Assembly (NCBI GenBank): GCA_951217055.1
Contig: OX578283.1
Span: forward strand, 30,476,260-30,540,259
Length of the DNA stretch: 64,000 nucleotides
Source of the DNA: Gerris lacustris
Lineage: Eukaryota > Arthropoda > Insecta > Hemiptera > Gerridae
Reading direction: 5' to 3'
Position numbers and translations under genes: made by a program
Shown: positions 10,575 through 22,339 of the stretch, one piece after another
Layout of the letters: each line of letters starts with the position of its first letter
Position numbering within the stretch: the stretch's first letter is position 1
The notes under the pieces: generated by a model
What the model was told of the DNA's origin: nothing
What the model saw: the letters and a program-made list of their open reading frames with translations, nothing else
Database searches by the model: none

Positions 10575-10940
10575 AATCTGAGGCTTCCGATGGGGAATTC
10601 CGGCCCTTAGCTCTTGGGCAGGCCTTTTGACACCGTCAAAAGGCCGCCTTTTCAGACCGTCTTAAGTCTGGTTGGTCGCCTAATACTTTAGTACTTAGGA
10701 CTGATGTGTTATATCCACTATGTTAAGACCGGTAATTAAGACGGTCGCATCTACATCAGATGCACCTGGCATCTTTTCGTTTCAGCAGCTTTCTTTGCAA
10801 AGCTTATCTTTAAGATTCTAAAACCGGCATACACGTTGCGGTACAGGTAAACCGGAGAGAGTAAGCTACCAAATGTACAGGTTTACTTGTCAGGTATATC
10901 GCAACACGTGTGACCGGCTTTACGGGACGACTTCTAGAGG
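10575..10940. other. Nested hairpin block, unassigned
   Basis: This GC-richer block contains many inverted repeats in a row. AGGCCTTTTGAC / GTCAAAAGGCC lie at about 10,621-10,645. CAGAC / GTCTG lie near 10,656, and GCATCT / AGATGC near 10,746. An outer pair is AAACCGGCATACACGTTGCG (10,820) and an inverted near-copy at about 10,890-10,922 (CGCAACACGTGTGACCGGCTTT), with inner GGTAAACC / GGTTTAC. It could be the end of a foldback element or a structured RNA source. No protein is predicted. Confidence 0.4.
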
Positions 10941-10999
10941 ATCAGTAGAAATACCTTATTGGTGACTGATTTCTCGGAGAGGAGGTTAGGACGAGGTTT

Positions 11000-11014
11000 C
11001 CCCCCCCCCCCCCC
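11000..11014. repeat. Poly(C) run of 15
   Basis: One of about ten C or G runs of 9 or more in the window. The Gly-rich and Pro-rich open frames that cross it are artefacts. Confidence 0.9.
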
Positions 11015-11019
11015 ACCAT

Positions 11020-11415
11020 TACAAGTTTTTAGGCGAAATTCTTCCTTGCTTTTTCTTGCTGTAAAAGCTACAATAATATCAATTTGGCAGGGCTCAAAAG
11101 AAAAAACAAATATTTTAAACATGAAAACAAATAGAAAAAAAAAACTCATGAGCTGAGAAACAAAAAAGCGATTTGAATACAGCGAAGAAGGTATAACAAG
11201 TTAGCATAATCAAAGCCACTGCTCAGCTCTGGCCTCCTATTATAAACTTCATTGTGAATAATGACGTTAGTAACACCCAGAAATTTGCAATTCAAATTTC
11301 TTTTTTAACACAATAATTCATTTAAAATACAATTCTGCGTTATTTTAGTTACAATACAATTTTATTCCCTTTTTTAAGATAATAAAAAATGAATTAAAAT
11401 AATAATATTAATGAA
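11020..11415. other. Unassigned AT-rich DNA
   Basis: No gene or repeat recognised. Confidence 0.5.
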
Positions 11416-11417
11416 AT

Positions 11418-11967
11418 AGTCTACCAACTAGTGAGCACATAGTTTCCTGATGATGATTTAATGCTTTTACTCCTATTATTGTCTAATTTATTTAATTTTC
11501 CTCCGTTTTTTAAATCTATAAAAATTGTTTTGATTTTTTTACGCGAATTAAAGTATCATTTTGGCAAAATTTAAAGAGCGTAGACGGTTGAAATTAATCT
11601 GAGATTATCTGCGGGCTACTTTCGACAAACCATCCAAATTTATTAAAAATCAGATTAGTATTTTTGAAGATATAGGTCTAAATAAATTTATTTGTGCGCA
11701 TGTGGAAGAGAAACAAAAAGGCGTAGAAGTTTAAAACTTATATGGGACCAAGAATGGGCTAATTATGACTACCATCCAATTTTCAATAAAAGTTCACGAG
11801 TAGTTTCAAATATTGAGTTTTTAAATTGAGCAATAGGCAGACCGAGAGACCAACAAACAGACACGGAACTAAAAATGATCCTTGATGTTTAAAATGGATT
11901 TCTTAATTTTTTAAATTGGAGACAATGAATATTTTATTTAATAAATTTATGGTAAGCTCGGATGCAA
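11418..11967 (+). repeat. Family A repeat, nearly full length
   Basis: It starts CTACCAACTAGTGAGCACAT, runs through GAGCGTAGACGGTTGAAAT, CTTATATGGGACCAAG and ACAAACAGACACGGAAC, and ends GGTAAGCTCGGATGCAAAAC. The 5' half of the terminal hairpin is decayed in this copy. Confidence 0.85.
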
Positions 11968-13930
11968 AACTTACATCTAGTGCTACGTTATTTACTGTAT
12001 GTGATGTTAATTTGTAGTCACGGATTTATATAAATCAGAACACGTAATGTTTGATTATATATTTAACATAGGTTGATGTATCATTTTAATTATTTAAAAA
12101 AAAAAAAGAATAAAAAGTAACATTGATTTTATATCGTATAAATTATTAAAATAACATGATGTTTCATTTAAATTAGACAATACGTTTTAGGAATAGAAGT
12201 GGTGTCAATAATTTCTAACTACCTTTTATTTACTGGATTAAATCAAATACTACCTTTGAGAATTGTATTTAAGTAAATCAGATGCAGGACTCGGACTCTT
12301 CAGGGTTTTTTCACTCTTAATCCTGTATATTCGAGGTTCACTCTCCCTTAATTAATTCTCGATGTATAAGTTTAATTTGTAAATATACACTTGTGTATTC
12401 TTTTGATATTGATCAACACTAGCGCAAATTTACTTGTTTGTGGGGAAAAAATCTGGATTACTATAAAGTAATTATCTTTAAAATTACGTTTCTATATTTG
12501 GGATCATTATGGTCAAAAGAATGAAGGTGTTTTCTCTTGGAACATCCCTTGAAAACATATAAATGTCTTGGTTCGATTTGCATTGAATGCTTCGATTGAC
12601 TGACATAATGTGGCTGGTTTATCTTTCCAATTATTTCTTGTAGCCGTTTATCAGGTTGAAAGTGACGATACCCATAATCATACTGTAAAAAATGAGACTT
12701 TTATAATCTAAACAATTGTTAAAATAATTTATAAGATAAAGAATAAAAGAGAGAGAAAAAAAAGTGTTATCAATACTGAGTAGATGAGGCAAATAGCCTC
12801 TCGAACTGAAGAAGAGAAAAAAAGTGGAGGGAGAGCAAACAGATTTGGACCAGGGGCAAGTGGATGCGGGTCAAGCCTTCGGGGAGGAGGGGGAATCAAC
12901 AGGTCCTGTGTTTATCTGTTCTCTCAACTGGGGGGGGGGGGAGACTAATCGAACAAACCATCCGGGGGGGGGGGGCAGATCCTCCCCTTGCTGCCTTTCA
13001 AACTAGAAAACAATTTCCCCCACAGAAAAAAAAGGCGTAAAAGAGAAAATACTGGTTGAAGAGAAAAAAATCCGGCGCCGAAAACAAACTCAAAGTGCCG
13101 ATTTCCATCAAAATGGTAATCACGGAACAAACTACCTTTTCCACCTTCACCCCCCTCAATCTTCGAGTAATAACAAAATGATAAATAAAAATAAGACTTC
13201 GATTCTTGTATTTTGTTATTCACCGGGATAAAATAATAAAAATTGAAATAATGTATCCAAGCTAGAAGTTTCCAGAGAATCTTCTCTCACCATAAATAAA
13301 AAAAAAATAAAAAAATTCTAGCGTAAAGAAAAAAAAAAGGCAGAACGCCAGAATAAAACGTCAGATAGGAAGAATAATAAATTTTCTTTAAAGGAAAAAG
13401 GAAGACAGGACCTCGAACCTTGTTCCCTCCAATATGTAAATCAAGTGAGATTCAATTTTGGCCAATTTTCACCCATCTCTGCTTTTATACCTCCTTTCCT
13501 CGACTTGGAACCTCTTCTTCTATCCATACTTACATTTTTTCTTACCCTTTTAACTATTCAATCAAGTATTTTAATGAAAAATATGATGTGGTTACAGGGA
13601 GCTTTTAACGTCAATATGATTTTCTCTTATAATCAAATTCAATTAAATCATGGTAAAAGAATTTTTTTTTTACCTAGCAATTTGAATTTTTATTATATTA
13701 AAATTTAATTAATTACTTCATTTTTAAATGAATGGAAAAAGTTATTTTATGTGAAAGTTCCGTTTATTAAGATTTAATATCGTTACCATAGCAATTTTGG
13801 ATTCCTATAAAACTAAATTTAGAGAAGATATCGCACATAAATTGTATCCACTTTTTTCAGTATTAGACATTATTGTGATGTTACTTATAAAATATTACGC
13901 TAAATAAGAAGTTACATAAATACGTACTAA
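11968..13930. other. Unassigned DNA with two poly(G) runs
   Basis: AT-rich to about 12,760. A less AT-rich block follows at 12,800-13,160, with G runs of 11-12 at about 12,931-12,941 and 12,965-12,976. The plus-strand frame from 12,824 begins MEGEQTDLDQGQVDAGQAFG, which is unusually acidic and exon-like, but it runs into the G tract and matches nothing I recognise. The frames at 13,420-13,708 are hydrophobic composition artefacts. Confidence 0.4.
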
Positions 13931-15954
13931 CACCACTGATGTAGTTGGCATGACACCTCGTGGGCTGTTCAGAATTGAAAAAAAAAAAAAAATATCATTG
14001 GAAAGATCCTAAGTACATAAATCGAGTCGAATGTCTAGTATAATATATTATTAAAATATATTCTATTATATTTGTACTTATACTTTTATTAAGATTAGAA
14101 CTTAGTACTTGGACTGTTTAGATGAAATTGGACATCAAACAACTGCGAAAAAATCCTCTAAAAGCAAGCACTTTTGACAGAAGCAGAAGAAATGTAAAAT
14201 TTAATTTTAACTGAAATATCTATTACACATTTGTGACAATTTGTCTCAGCACTTGATACAATTATTAACACTACCATTAAAGTTGTGTTAAATATTTTCC
14301 TTTTTATATTCTCGCATAAACGAAGTTTATATTTATTATATAAAAAAAGGTATTGTGATAGCGCGAAAATTCGATTTTGAGAGTTATGGATTTGGCCTTG
14401 AGTCCAAAAAGTTGGTTTTTAAAAAAATCGTTTTAAAAAACTTAGGGTGTAGTCTGTATAGACGCGAGGAACCTAAACAACTGTGCAGAGTTTAATACAA
14501 TTTTGCAAAATAGTTTAGAAAAATCATACCCCGAGGTGATATCAAGAAATCAATTTACGCTATAAATTTGGGGGTGCTTAAAAGGATAAAATGTAGAACG
14601 GTATAAGTCGTTTCCTCGGAAAAAAAAAAAGTATACCTGAGAAAATACTCGTTGCTTTTAATGCGGCCAGTGAGAGTTCGATTCCCCGGCTGAAAGAAGT
14701 TATTTTTAATAAAGTGTTTAAATATAACTACGAAACTCGAAATAACTAATAAATGGAAAATACTGGACCAACTAATTATGTACTCATATGTCTGAAAATA
14801 TGTCTGGTTGTCTCGAACTGATTTTTTTATTTAGTCAAAATTGGTTTACTTTTAACTATTTAATAACTGGCTACAGGTGATCAGGTTTAAATAGAAATTA
14901 GAAGCGAATTATTATTCAGGTTTGTAGGCACTGCTTTATAGGCACTACCAAGAACGAAGAAGTTATGTCAAATTATATTTTATTGATATTTGATAACCTG
15001 CTCCGATTAGCAATGAAAAACATTTACTCAATAATTAAATTTTTTGTGAATGAAAGCTAATTAAATTGTTCTGACAATCAAGAAGACTAATTAAACTGTT
15101 AATATTCCGTTATTGAATCCCTAGGATTAAAAAATAATCCTTCGAAATATTCCGAGATTGTTTTATCTCCGCAGTATTTTATTAAAATTCACGATCAAAA
15201 TAATATTCTTTATTTACCCGATAAAATGTATTAATTCGTTTGTTTAACATAAAATTCCAGGAAACTTCTAAACAAAAAAAAATAGTATGTTTGTAATAAT
15301 ATTTCAGTTTCATTTAATTATATTTATATGATTCCCTTCAATCCTATTATTGATTGAAATTCCAAACTATAGTGAGAATTCAATAGCTCTCAATATAAAT
15401 GGTTAAATAGCGCAAATCGAACAGGAAATATTCTATTGTTATGTTATAAACGAAGTTGTACTTCAGTATATATTTGCATGGAATTCAAATTATTATAGGT
15501 GTTTACCTAATAAATAGTGTAAAGTTGATGTGGGGTCGCGCATGGGCTCATAACATTTTACGTATTATCTTCATTTATCTAAAGCAAAACGTTTCCACTA
15601 TGGTTTATGGAAGTTTTGAGCATATTTCGTGTCAAGTATTTATTTCATTAATATTAATTAAGATAGTAAAATGTCAGATATCACTATAGTCACAATATTG
15701 GTGTCCATGTACTATTTGCTTCGTTTAACAATGTTTCTCTCTTTGAATACTAATGTTTTTTTGTTAAAACCTGACTTCACTAATTGCTTGGTTTTAAATA
15801 TTTAAATTGGAATAACTTGCATAGCTTCACTATATTTTTGTTAAGTTTTCGAGTGTTGCAGGAGATTCTAACTCTGAAGTCTATTTCTACGTTTAAAAAG
15901 TTGAGTTTTTAATATTTTAACAGACCTGGTATACTAGAATGTGTCTTGGAGAAA
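13931..15954. other. Unassigned AT-rich DNA
   Basis: A segment at about 14,350-14,700 has repeat-like, less AT-rich character and includes GTTCGATTCCCCGGC, which resembles a tRNA T-loop but forms no T stem. The rest is featureless. Confidence 0.4.
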
Positions 15955-16380
15955 TATATCGAGGCTAGAGTTTAAATTAAGGGAAATGATGTATTTTTTT
16001 AGCCTTTTCCTATCACCCTATAGTAGGGGGAAAATCTGTTGAAAATAGAAGGAAGAAAAACGAATGGTGGTCAATTGAATTAATGGGTGAGTTTTTCTGA
16101 GGGCGCTTTTTTTCCAAGGGATGGAATGTGTAGGGCGTAGGATGAGGAATCCTGTGAATAGAGTTAGAGAGCGCCTGGTATTGGTTTTAGGGGCTCCTGA
16201 GATTTGTAACGTCGAAGACCCGAACAGTCTGGAGGTTCTCTTAGAAAGAAAAAGATTCGGGACCCTCGGGGGTGTAGAAAAGGCCCGGAAGAAGCATGTG
16301 GTATCCTATGACTTAGGAGTGACGAAGCCTTGTCACACTGTCACGTCAAAACCTTATCACAAGTGATAAATGACAAGGGG
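15955..16380 (+). repeat. Dispersed repeat, copy B, with a single unexpanded minisatellite unit
   Basis: Sister of the element at 7996-9795 (opposite strand). Where the other copy has the 46-unit array, this one has a single 26-base segment at about 16,199-16,226 (GATTTGTAACGTCGAAGACC...). It matches the reverse complement of the array unit at about 19 of 26 positions and shares ACGT with the rare variant. The 81-codon frame at 16,121-16,366 is not kept open in the sister copy and is unlikely to be a gene. Confidence 0.7.
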
Positions 16381-16679
16381 TTGATGTATGAGCCTTGGTG
16401 GGAATTCCTTGCGAGTTATCAATTCTCTTGCTGAATTCAAGAAATATTCGACATGTTTTGATAAGTTTCTTCTTTTTTTTTCATTTGTTTATTTACAACT
16501 ATTGTTTTTTCCCCCATCTTTAAAATTTACATCATTACCTCAGTTAATTTAACTTGGTTTAGTTGATATTGTAAAACCTTTAATCTACGATTGTTACGAA
16601 ATATAAACATTGTATCTCTGTTTAGATGCGTGATTCTTTACGCACTTGTATTCATTTTGTATGCGCGTCTCATAATTCT

Positions 16680-16731
16680 GAAGAATTCCTCTTTTTTACC
16701 GCCCTAGGGTGGTAAAAAAGAAGAATTCTTC
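16680..16731. repeat. 26-bp palindrome with no spacer
   Basis: The arms 16,680-16,705 and 16,706-16,731 are inverted copies (24 of 26), centred on CCTAGG and carrying GAATTC in each arm. It could extrude as a cruciform. It lies just upstream of the decayed coding fragment at 16,831 and may be part of the same element. Confidence 0.85.
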
Positions 16732-16830
16732 ACCTTAACGCACGATTAGCGAGTTTGTTTACATTAACACAACTAATTTGATGTTTGTTTAATAAAAGTA
16801 ACAGTTTATATCGAGTTTTTTGAGAAAAAC

Positions 16831-16993
16831 AATGAGTGATTTAAGTGATTATGACGAATATGAGGAGAATAATACGCCTCCCGAAATAATTAATTCGGCC
16901 AAAATACAACTAATGAATTAATGCCATCTTTATCAAAAGGGAAATATGAACTTGCATACAGGAAGTTTATTTTTTTCTGCATTTACTATTTAA
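16831..16993 (+). pseudogene. Decayed transposon gene fragment, possibly tyrosine-recombinase type
   Basis: An ATG at 16,831 opens a short acidic leader, MSDLSDYDEYEENNTPPEII, and stops at TAA about 29 codons later. Shifting frame at about 16,915 gives LMPSLSKGKYELAYRKFI, then more stops. The pattern of an acidic N-terminus followed by 'LLPxxSKxxYExAYxxFxxW' resembles the start of tyrosine-recombinase-like (Crypton-related) proteins common in arthropod genomes. That is recollection of a family pattern, not a search result. The break, the loss of the following Trp region and the foldback flank all indicate a dead fragment. Confidence 0.35.
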
Positions 16994-17014
16994 ATCTAAC
17001 AATCGTAGATAAAG

Positions 17015-17325
17015 TACGGTACGCAACTCGTGTGAAAACGGCATTTTGCATTGCTCGTGTGGTTTTATTACCCTTGCTGTCGCTCGGATGCAAACTCTAC
17101 ACTCGCATGCAAAATGCTACTTTCCGCACTCGACTCGTAATGTATACATGTTGATAAACACTATTATTTAATATTTTATTTACAGATTAAAAACTAACTG
17201 TAGGAAAAATTTAATGTGCAACTCGAGCTTAAACTGTCTTTTCTGCACTCGAGAAACGGCTCGTGCGTAAATATTTCTCTCGAGTGCAGCAAAGTGCCAC
17301 TTTGCGGACTAGTTGCACAAATAAC
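17015..17325. mobile_element. Foldback element with TGCAACT-type ends
   Basis: The left end, GCAACTCGTGTGAAAACGGC followed by ATTTTGC, is mirrored near 17,285-17,325 (inverted GCAACTAGTCCGCAAAGTGG, CACTTTGC). Internal copies of CTCGAGTGCA / TGCACTCGAG add further pairing. Together with 16,680-16,993 this could be one non-autonomous element about 650 bp long. Confidence 0.5.
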
Positions 17326-17329
17326 TATA

Positions 17330-18770
17330 AATCATGTATATTAACATCACTTTTGTTTGTGCCTGTCGTCTGTAGTAAAAATCTTATGGTTTGCTAATAA
17401 ACCTCTTCCAGTCATCCAAACAAGCTGAAACTTGGCTCATAAACTCTGTGTCAATACGTAAACATTCTATCAAATGTTAGAGTCACCCATCGTTACACAC
17501 ACTGATTAACGCCGTTGCTTTAGAAACTTTATAATCGTGATTGTTATGAAAATTTTCCAAGCGAAACAACTTGGCGATGCCTCACACAACCAAAATGCAC
17601 ATATATAAAGATTTATAATAAAATTTTTGTTTTTATGGCCAAGTATTATTGTTTTTTATCTACATACATTTATATGGGTTTTATATAAATTACTTTAATA
17701 TCCTGTTGCTGAAATATTTCTAAATATATCATATTTTTCAAACCAATCTTTTATATTTAAGGTTGATTATTATGCATTAACATGACACATTGCTTCATTC
17801 ATTGCTGTAGATTCAGAGAGTTTGCAAACTGTTCAGCATCAGATTCTTAGTTTTTCCTTTCGCTTCTATATGTGCATTGTTTACTTGATGATGGCTTTAA
17901 AAAATTCCTACGATATTATTGTACGATATTAGTGTCAGAATTCTGTAAATCTCTTTAAAATACGTAGTTTTAGTTTAGTTAAATTGCAGTTTCTAAACTG
18001 TAATTTTAATATATAATAATATGTCATAACTATACACTGAATGAAATAACCACTAATTTTTTTTTTTTTTTTAAAGGAAAAACGCATTTACCTAATAATT
18101 CCACAGTTAAAACGACACTATTCAACTTGAAATTGTTCGTAATAATACAACGAACAATGTTTAAAATTTAATTGCATTGTTGAATGATCCAACATAATTA
18201 TAAGTTAAACATTTCTATTATAACTCATTTCCGTTGTCATTGTTGGATAAAGTTGACGTTATTTTACTACGCTTAAATTATACCTTGACTTTAGGTAAAA
18301 TTCATAGCAGTGGTTTTCCTCTAACTTTTTAATTCAAGTTTTAGATTAAAAAGTTACAAAAGTAATTAATTTTTTACTGCTATAAATTTTTAAACAAATA
18401 CATCATAGAACTTCGCTTTTTTTAGAACTAGATTTTTTTCCTAGCGCAATTTAATTGCTTTATAATTTATATTCTAGATTTTTAAAAAAGTGGTATATAT
18501 TTGAAAATAAAAAAGAAACTTATGAATGATGTGATAAACTGTTTTGAGTATAACTGATCATTCTTTTAATGAAATTAACGTTATTAAATTTTAAGAGATA
18601 GTGAGGGGGGGGGGGGGTACAATGAATATGAAGTAAAAACCAGTGTTGCTATTTCTTGACAACAAAGATATACTATTGGGGTTTTTTTTTAGCATTTTTA
18701 CTCCTGTATTTAGTATATTAAAGATCAATTCGTTAGATAAAATCTACCTAGGATAACTCTAATAAAAATA
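17330..18770. other. Unassigned AT-rich DNA
   Basis: Contains a G run (18,603-18,616) and a T12 run near 18,060. No gene recognised. Confidence 0.45.
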
Positions 18771-18815
18771 CTCTGCCAATTAGAGTGGCAGATAGCTTCC
18801 TCGCGCTCTAGTACG
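18771..18815 (+). repeat. Family A repeat, 5'-terminal fragment
   Basis: Reads CTGCCAATTAGAGTGGCAGA then TAGCTTCCTCGCGCTCTAG. Only the 5' end is present. Confidence 0.7.
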
Positions 18816-18894
18816 CCAAGAGATCAGTTTAAGAAATCAAAATACCTCGATAAAAATAATAACACAAAATTGAACGTAAAAATTTAATGTACAA

Positions 18895-19225
18895 TTCAAG
18901 AGCTTTTCAACGATATAGGTCATAATATAAAAGATTTACTTTGACATTTGTACCACTGTACTTTGAGGTACCAAAATTATATTTTAAAAAAAATCAAACA
19001 ATACAAAAGGGCATTAATTTAACTAATAAATAAATAAAATAAAATATCTAATAAAAAAATATTATTTAAACCCTTTAATCTACAACAAAATTATAAATTG
19101 GTACAAAAGTACGTGTACAAAATTTTGAAAAAATAAACAAATAAAATAGCTTTAATATACATATATATATACATATAATATTAAAAACCAAAAAATGTGG
19201 TCACGTGACACGGCACACAGGAAAA
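18895..19225 (-). repeat. Dispersed repeat, minus-strand copy (partner at 28.8-29.2 kb)
   Basis: The minus strand matches 28,805-29,150 of the plus strand: shared GCCGTGTCAC, AATTTATAATTTTGTTGTAG, TTAAAGGGTTTAAATA, ATAATTTTGGTACCTC, GTACAAATGT(C/T)AAAGTA and GAAAAGCTCTTG. Parts (GGTACAAATGTCAAAGT, GAAAAGCTCTT) also occur in the Helitron-like element at 32.2 kb, so the families are related. Confidence 0.7.
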
Positions 19226-19744
19226 ATTTTACTCTCATGTTCTCAGCAATTAGGATGAACTAATGAAATAAAATATATTCAATTTAAAGAGCATTGGTGC
19301 GAGATTCAAGTGCCTCAATCAGAAATAAAATCAGTCAACAATTACAGAAACTGTGGCCATTCAAAGACCAAAATGGGAAAAAATAAAACCAAAAAAATAC
19401 CAAAATTTTAACCATCTAAGGTACAAACGATGATGACACGACAAAAAATCATAGGACCAAAGTTGTAGATCTTTTAAAATCATTTACCGCTGGTGCTATC
19501 CGTTTTCCAATGCGACTAACTTAATAAGCCCCCAAAAAACTTAAAAATCAAGTCACCATTTTTATTTTTTTAAGGGGGGAAGGAGGGGGAAAAGTGAACT
19601 TTTTATAATTATTTTGGTTCACAATATGGATGTTGCGTGTTGAATGGCGCATACCGCAAGTCTCTAGCTCTTCTGGAAGTGGGGAAAACATTAATGTCTG
19701 TCAGTGAGTCAGTTATCCATGCTGCTTTATAGTATATAGACATT
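19226..19744. other. Unassigned AT-rich DNA
   Basis: No gene recognised. Some blocks (near 19,430-19,560) read like dispersed-repeat tails but have no partner here. Confidence 0.4.
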
Positions 19745-20156
19745 AATTTAGCATGATTTAAAGAGCGCAGACGGTTTAATTTATACGGGTGCTATCTGCT
19801 GGCTACTTTCGAAAAACCATAAAAATTAGATGATTAGTTTTAAAGATATTGCTATAAATAAATGTATGACTGTGAGCATGTGGAAGATTAACAAACGCAG
19901 GTGCGAAGGTTGAAACTTATATGGGACCAAGCTAATTATGACCTACTAACTAAATTTCATTAAAATCGGACAAGTAGTTTTAAGATATGATGGTTCGTAA
20001 AAATTTTGCGACAGACAGACATGGGACCAAAAATGTTCCCTGATGTCTGAAACGGATTTCTGTCTTGGAATTTTTGAAATCGAAAATATAATTTTTTTTT
20101 CGTTCTTCAGAACGATCACATAGCTTCCGTTACCCTTGGTAAGCTCGGGAGCAAAA
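19745..20156 (+). repeat. Family A repeat lacking its 5' end
   Basis: Starts near AGCATGATTTAAAGAGCGCA, keeps CTTATATGGGACCAAG, GACAGACAGACATGGGACC and TTCTTCAGAACGATCACA, and ends with the terminal hairpin. CTTCCGTTACC pairs with GGTAAGCTCGGGAG; a base change in the outer arm is tolerated as a G-T pair. Confidence 0.85.
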
Positions 20157-20159
20157 TTA

Positions 20160-21040
20160 TTACATTTATTGTGATTTTTTCAAAAGAAAACAAAACATTT
20201 TATTACCCACTATTCAATTGTATTTAAATAAGCTTTTATGTTATACCAAAAGAACATTTATTTTTATTAAAATAAATGTTAAATTAATGTAAATTGTTTA
20301 TTTTATTTGTTTATTCCTTTAGATAATACAATTTATAATTTACAATTTAAAATCCGAGTCCCCTCAAAAGCTCACGCTAACAAAACGGAAATAATAAGAA
20401 AAAAATTAACGAAGTTGTGCTAAATCTATAATGCAAGCAGAAAAAAGGTTAACAAGTTAAACATAATGTAATAAATACATTAAAAAAATAAAAATAAAAA
20501 TAGGCAGTAAGAGTAAGATATTGCAATGGGACTAAGAAATCAAATGAATACATTTTAAGGTTGGTACTTCGGCAGAAAGAAAGTCAGAAAAAGATATTGA
20601 GTTAATATGGATTGAGTAAGAAGGAGGAGTAAGTAGTGAGGTCATAGTGAAAGACAAGATTTAAAACAAGGCGAGATTAAGGCAGGAATAGAGGTATAGG
20701 AGACAGCATAAGCAATAGAATAAGAGGGTTAGAGTAGTAAATGAAGGTGCATAAATTATTAATAATGGTTGAATAAAAAATGTCATCGTGATAATATGGT
20801 GCATTGTGAAGAAAAATAATTTTAACTCCGTAGTAAGGAATCAGAACTAAATAAAGATATGAGTTCTATATTGAAGAATAAGGCGCAGAGAAAAATACAA
20901 CAGGAGAGGTTAATATGTTACAGAAAGGTGTGGTCAAGTGTGTGCGAATCAGCTCACAGCGAGGGTCCGTGTAGGCTACACTGTTTAAGTAGTACCTATT
21001 GATGGGGCTTTTTATTCTCAAAACACATAAACAAACTTCT
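20160..21040. other. Unassigned AT-rich DNA, purine-rich plus strand
   Basis: 20,380-20,910 is A/G-rich with little C. No coding or repeat family recognised. Confidence 0.45.
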
Positions 21041-21565
21041 CATAAAGTGTTTTTGTGCCACTGAACAGGACCATAAACATACAAACACATCGAAAAGAGT
21101 TTAATTATAAAAAAAAGTATTTTGTCAATAAGTGATTCGAAATTTCCAAAAAGTGGTATCTTTACTTTTGGTCGAAGGATGTTTAGGATTTTTTTCAGAT
21201 ATTTTGCACTTTACATAAGTGAGATAGAGGGGGGGGGGACTTTTCACACTTACTTCAAACTCGCCTACGCTCGCACTATCAAAGCTTATAACCAAAAATT
21301 ATATATTTTTGTAATCAGCTCGTCGTACCCTTTCATATGATCTCCCACACGGTGTCCAAAAAGAAATTTTTTTTTTGACATTTTTTTTTTTTTAATTCGC
21401 TATAGTTTTAAAATATGTGGGTAGGTACTATACACACATTATGCCAAATTTCAAAGTGATCGGACACCAGGTGTAGCCGTTAGAGTAGGCAACAGACGGA
21501 CTGACAGACAGATACTACACGCAGGAAAATATAAGGGTCCTTGGTTTTGCCTACGGACCCTGAAA
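21041..21565 (+). repeat. Arthropod-style dispersed repeat fragment with GACAGACAGA tail
   Basis: Contains a G9 run near 21,230. It then shows the pattern 'CCAAATTTCAAAGTGATCGG ... ACAGACGGACTGACAGACAGA ... GGGTCCTTGGTTTTGCCTACGGACC', a style seen in many arthropod non-LTR and other dispersed repeats. The 72-codon frame at 21,122-21,340 is probably part of it and not a host gene. Class unresolved. Confidence 0.45.
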
Positions 21566-22105
21566 ACATGTATAAATAGTAGGAGAATACTTGTGGGGTG
21601 CGAGGAAGGTAAAGCTTGAAAAACTTGAAATTGTTTAGAATGGATGAAACTATTGTAATAAAGATTTGGAAAATTATGAAGATTGGTAGAAGATTAAGAG
21701 ATAAAGCCAAATATTGGCATTGATTGAATAATCAAAGATAATAATATTTGAGAATAAATTAATTATTTTGAATTTTTTTGAGTATTGTAAATGGCAAGAG
21801 ATCAAATTTAATTGGAAATGAAAAAGGTTGGTGTAATAGAGGAATGATTGACAGCTGGTAAGAGAATAAAAAGTTTGAAGAAGGAGATGATCCTGCAAGA
21901 AGTGAGTGGAAACGAATTCTTGAAAGATTACAGTGTAAATGAAAAGAGAACATAAGTTATTGAGATTGCAGTAGTCGATGTATAAAAATAAACGAATTTG
22001 GTGTTTTGAGCCAGTTGAAATAATTTATAAATATTATCTAAGATAGTTTAAGAGAGAAGAACGTAAACATTGGCGAGAAAAGGGACCAATTAATTTATGC
22101 AGGGT
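21566..22105. other. Unassigned AT-rich DNA
   Basis: A/G-rich plus strand; the minus-strand open frames are Phe/Leu-rich artefacts. Confidence 0.45.
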
Positions 22106-22106
22106 A

Positions 22107-22260
22107 CTTCTTTAGATTGTTACTCCCCTATGTTTTTTTTTAAATATAAATGGCTTTGACAAAATAAATATAAAGACAAAAGGTTGTTTAGTCCAATGTA
22201 CTTTGGGACAAAGGAATATCACACTTCTGGTTCTATAAGGGGAGTAACAATCCAAAGAAG
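22107..22260. mobile_element. Foldback MITE 1 with CTTCTTTAGATTGTTACTCC ends
   Basis: Inverted termini at 22,107-22,130 and 22,236-22,260 agree at all but one or two positions. The interior is about 100 bp of AT-rich DNA with no coding. Confidence 0.75.
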
Positions 22261-22273
22261 AACATTCCGTCAC

Positions 22274-22333
22274 CTTCTTTAGATTGTTACTCCCCTCTGT
22301 TTTATTTATTAGGGGAGTAACCATCTAAAGAAG
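22274..22333. mobile_element. Foldback MITE 2, same termini, almost no interior
   Basis: The same 23-bp termini occur at 22,274-22,296 and 22,311-22,333 with only 14 bp between. It lies 13 bp after MITE 1, giving four alternating inverted arms in 227 bp. Confidence 0.75.
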
Positions 22334-22339
22334 TGCCTT

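Noticed and set aside
10934..11156. Gly-rich and Pro-rich frames
   Set aside because: They are created by the poly(C) run.
14660..14700. Possible tRNA (GTTCGATTCCCCGGC)
   Set aside because: The bases around the T-loop-like motif do not form a T stem, and no anticodon or acceptor stem can be drawn upstream.
16121..16366. 81-codon plus-strand frame
   Set aside because: It lies in a dispersed element; the sister copy at 8-9.8 kb has stops and indels in this frame.
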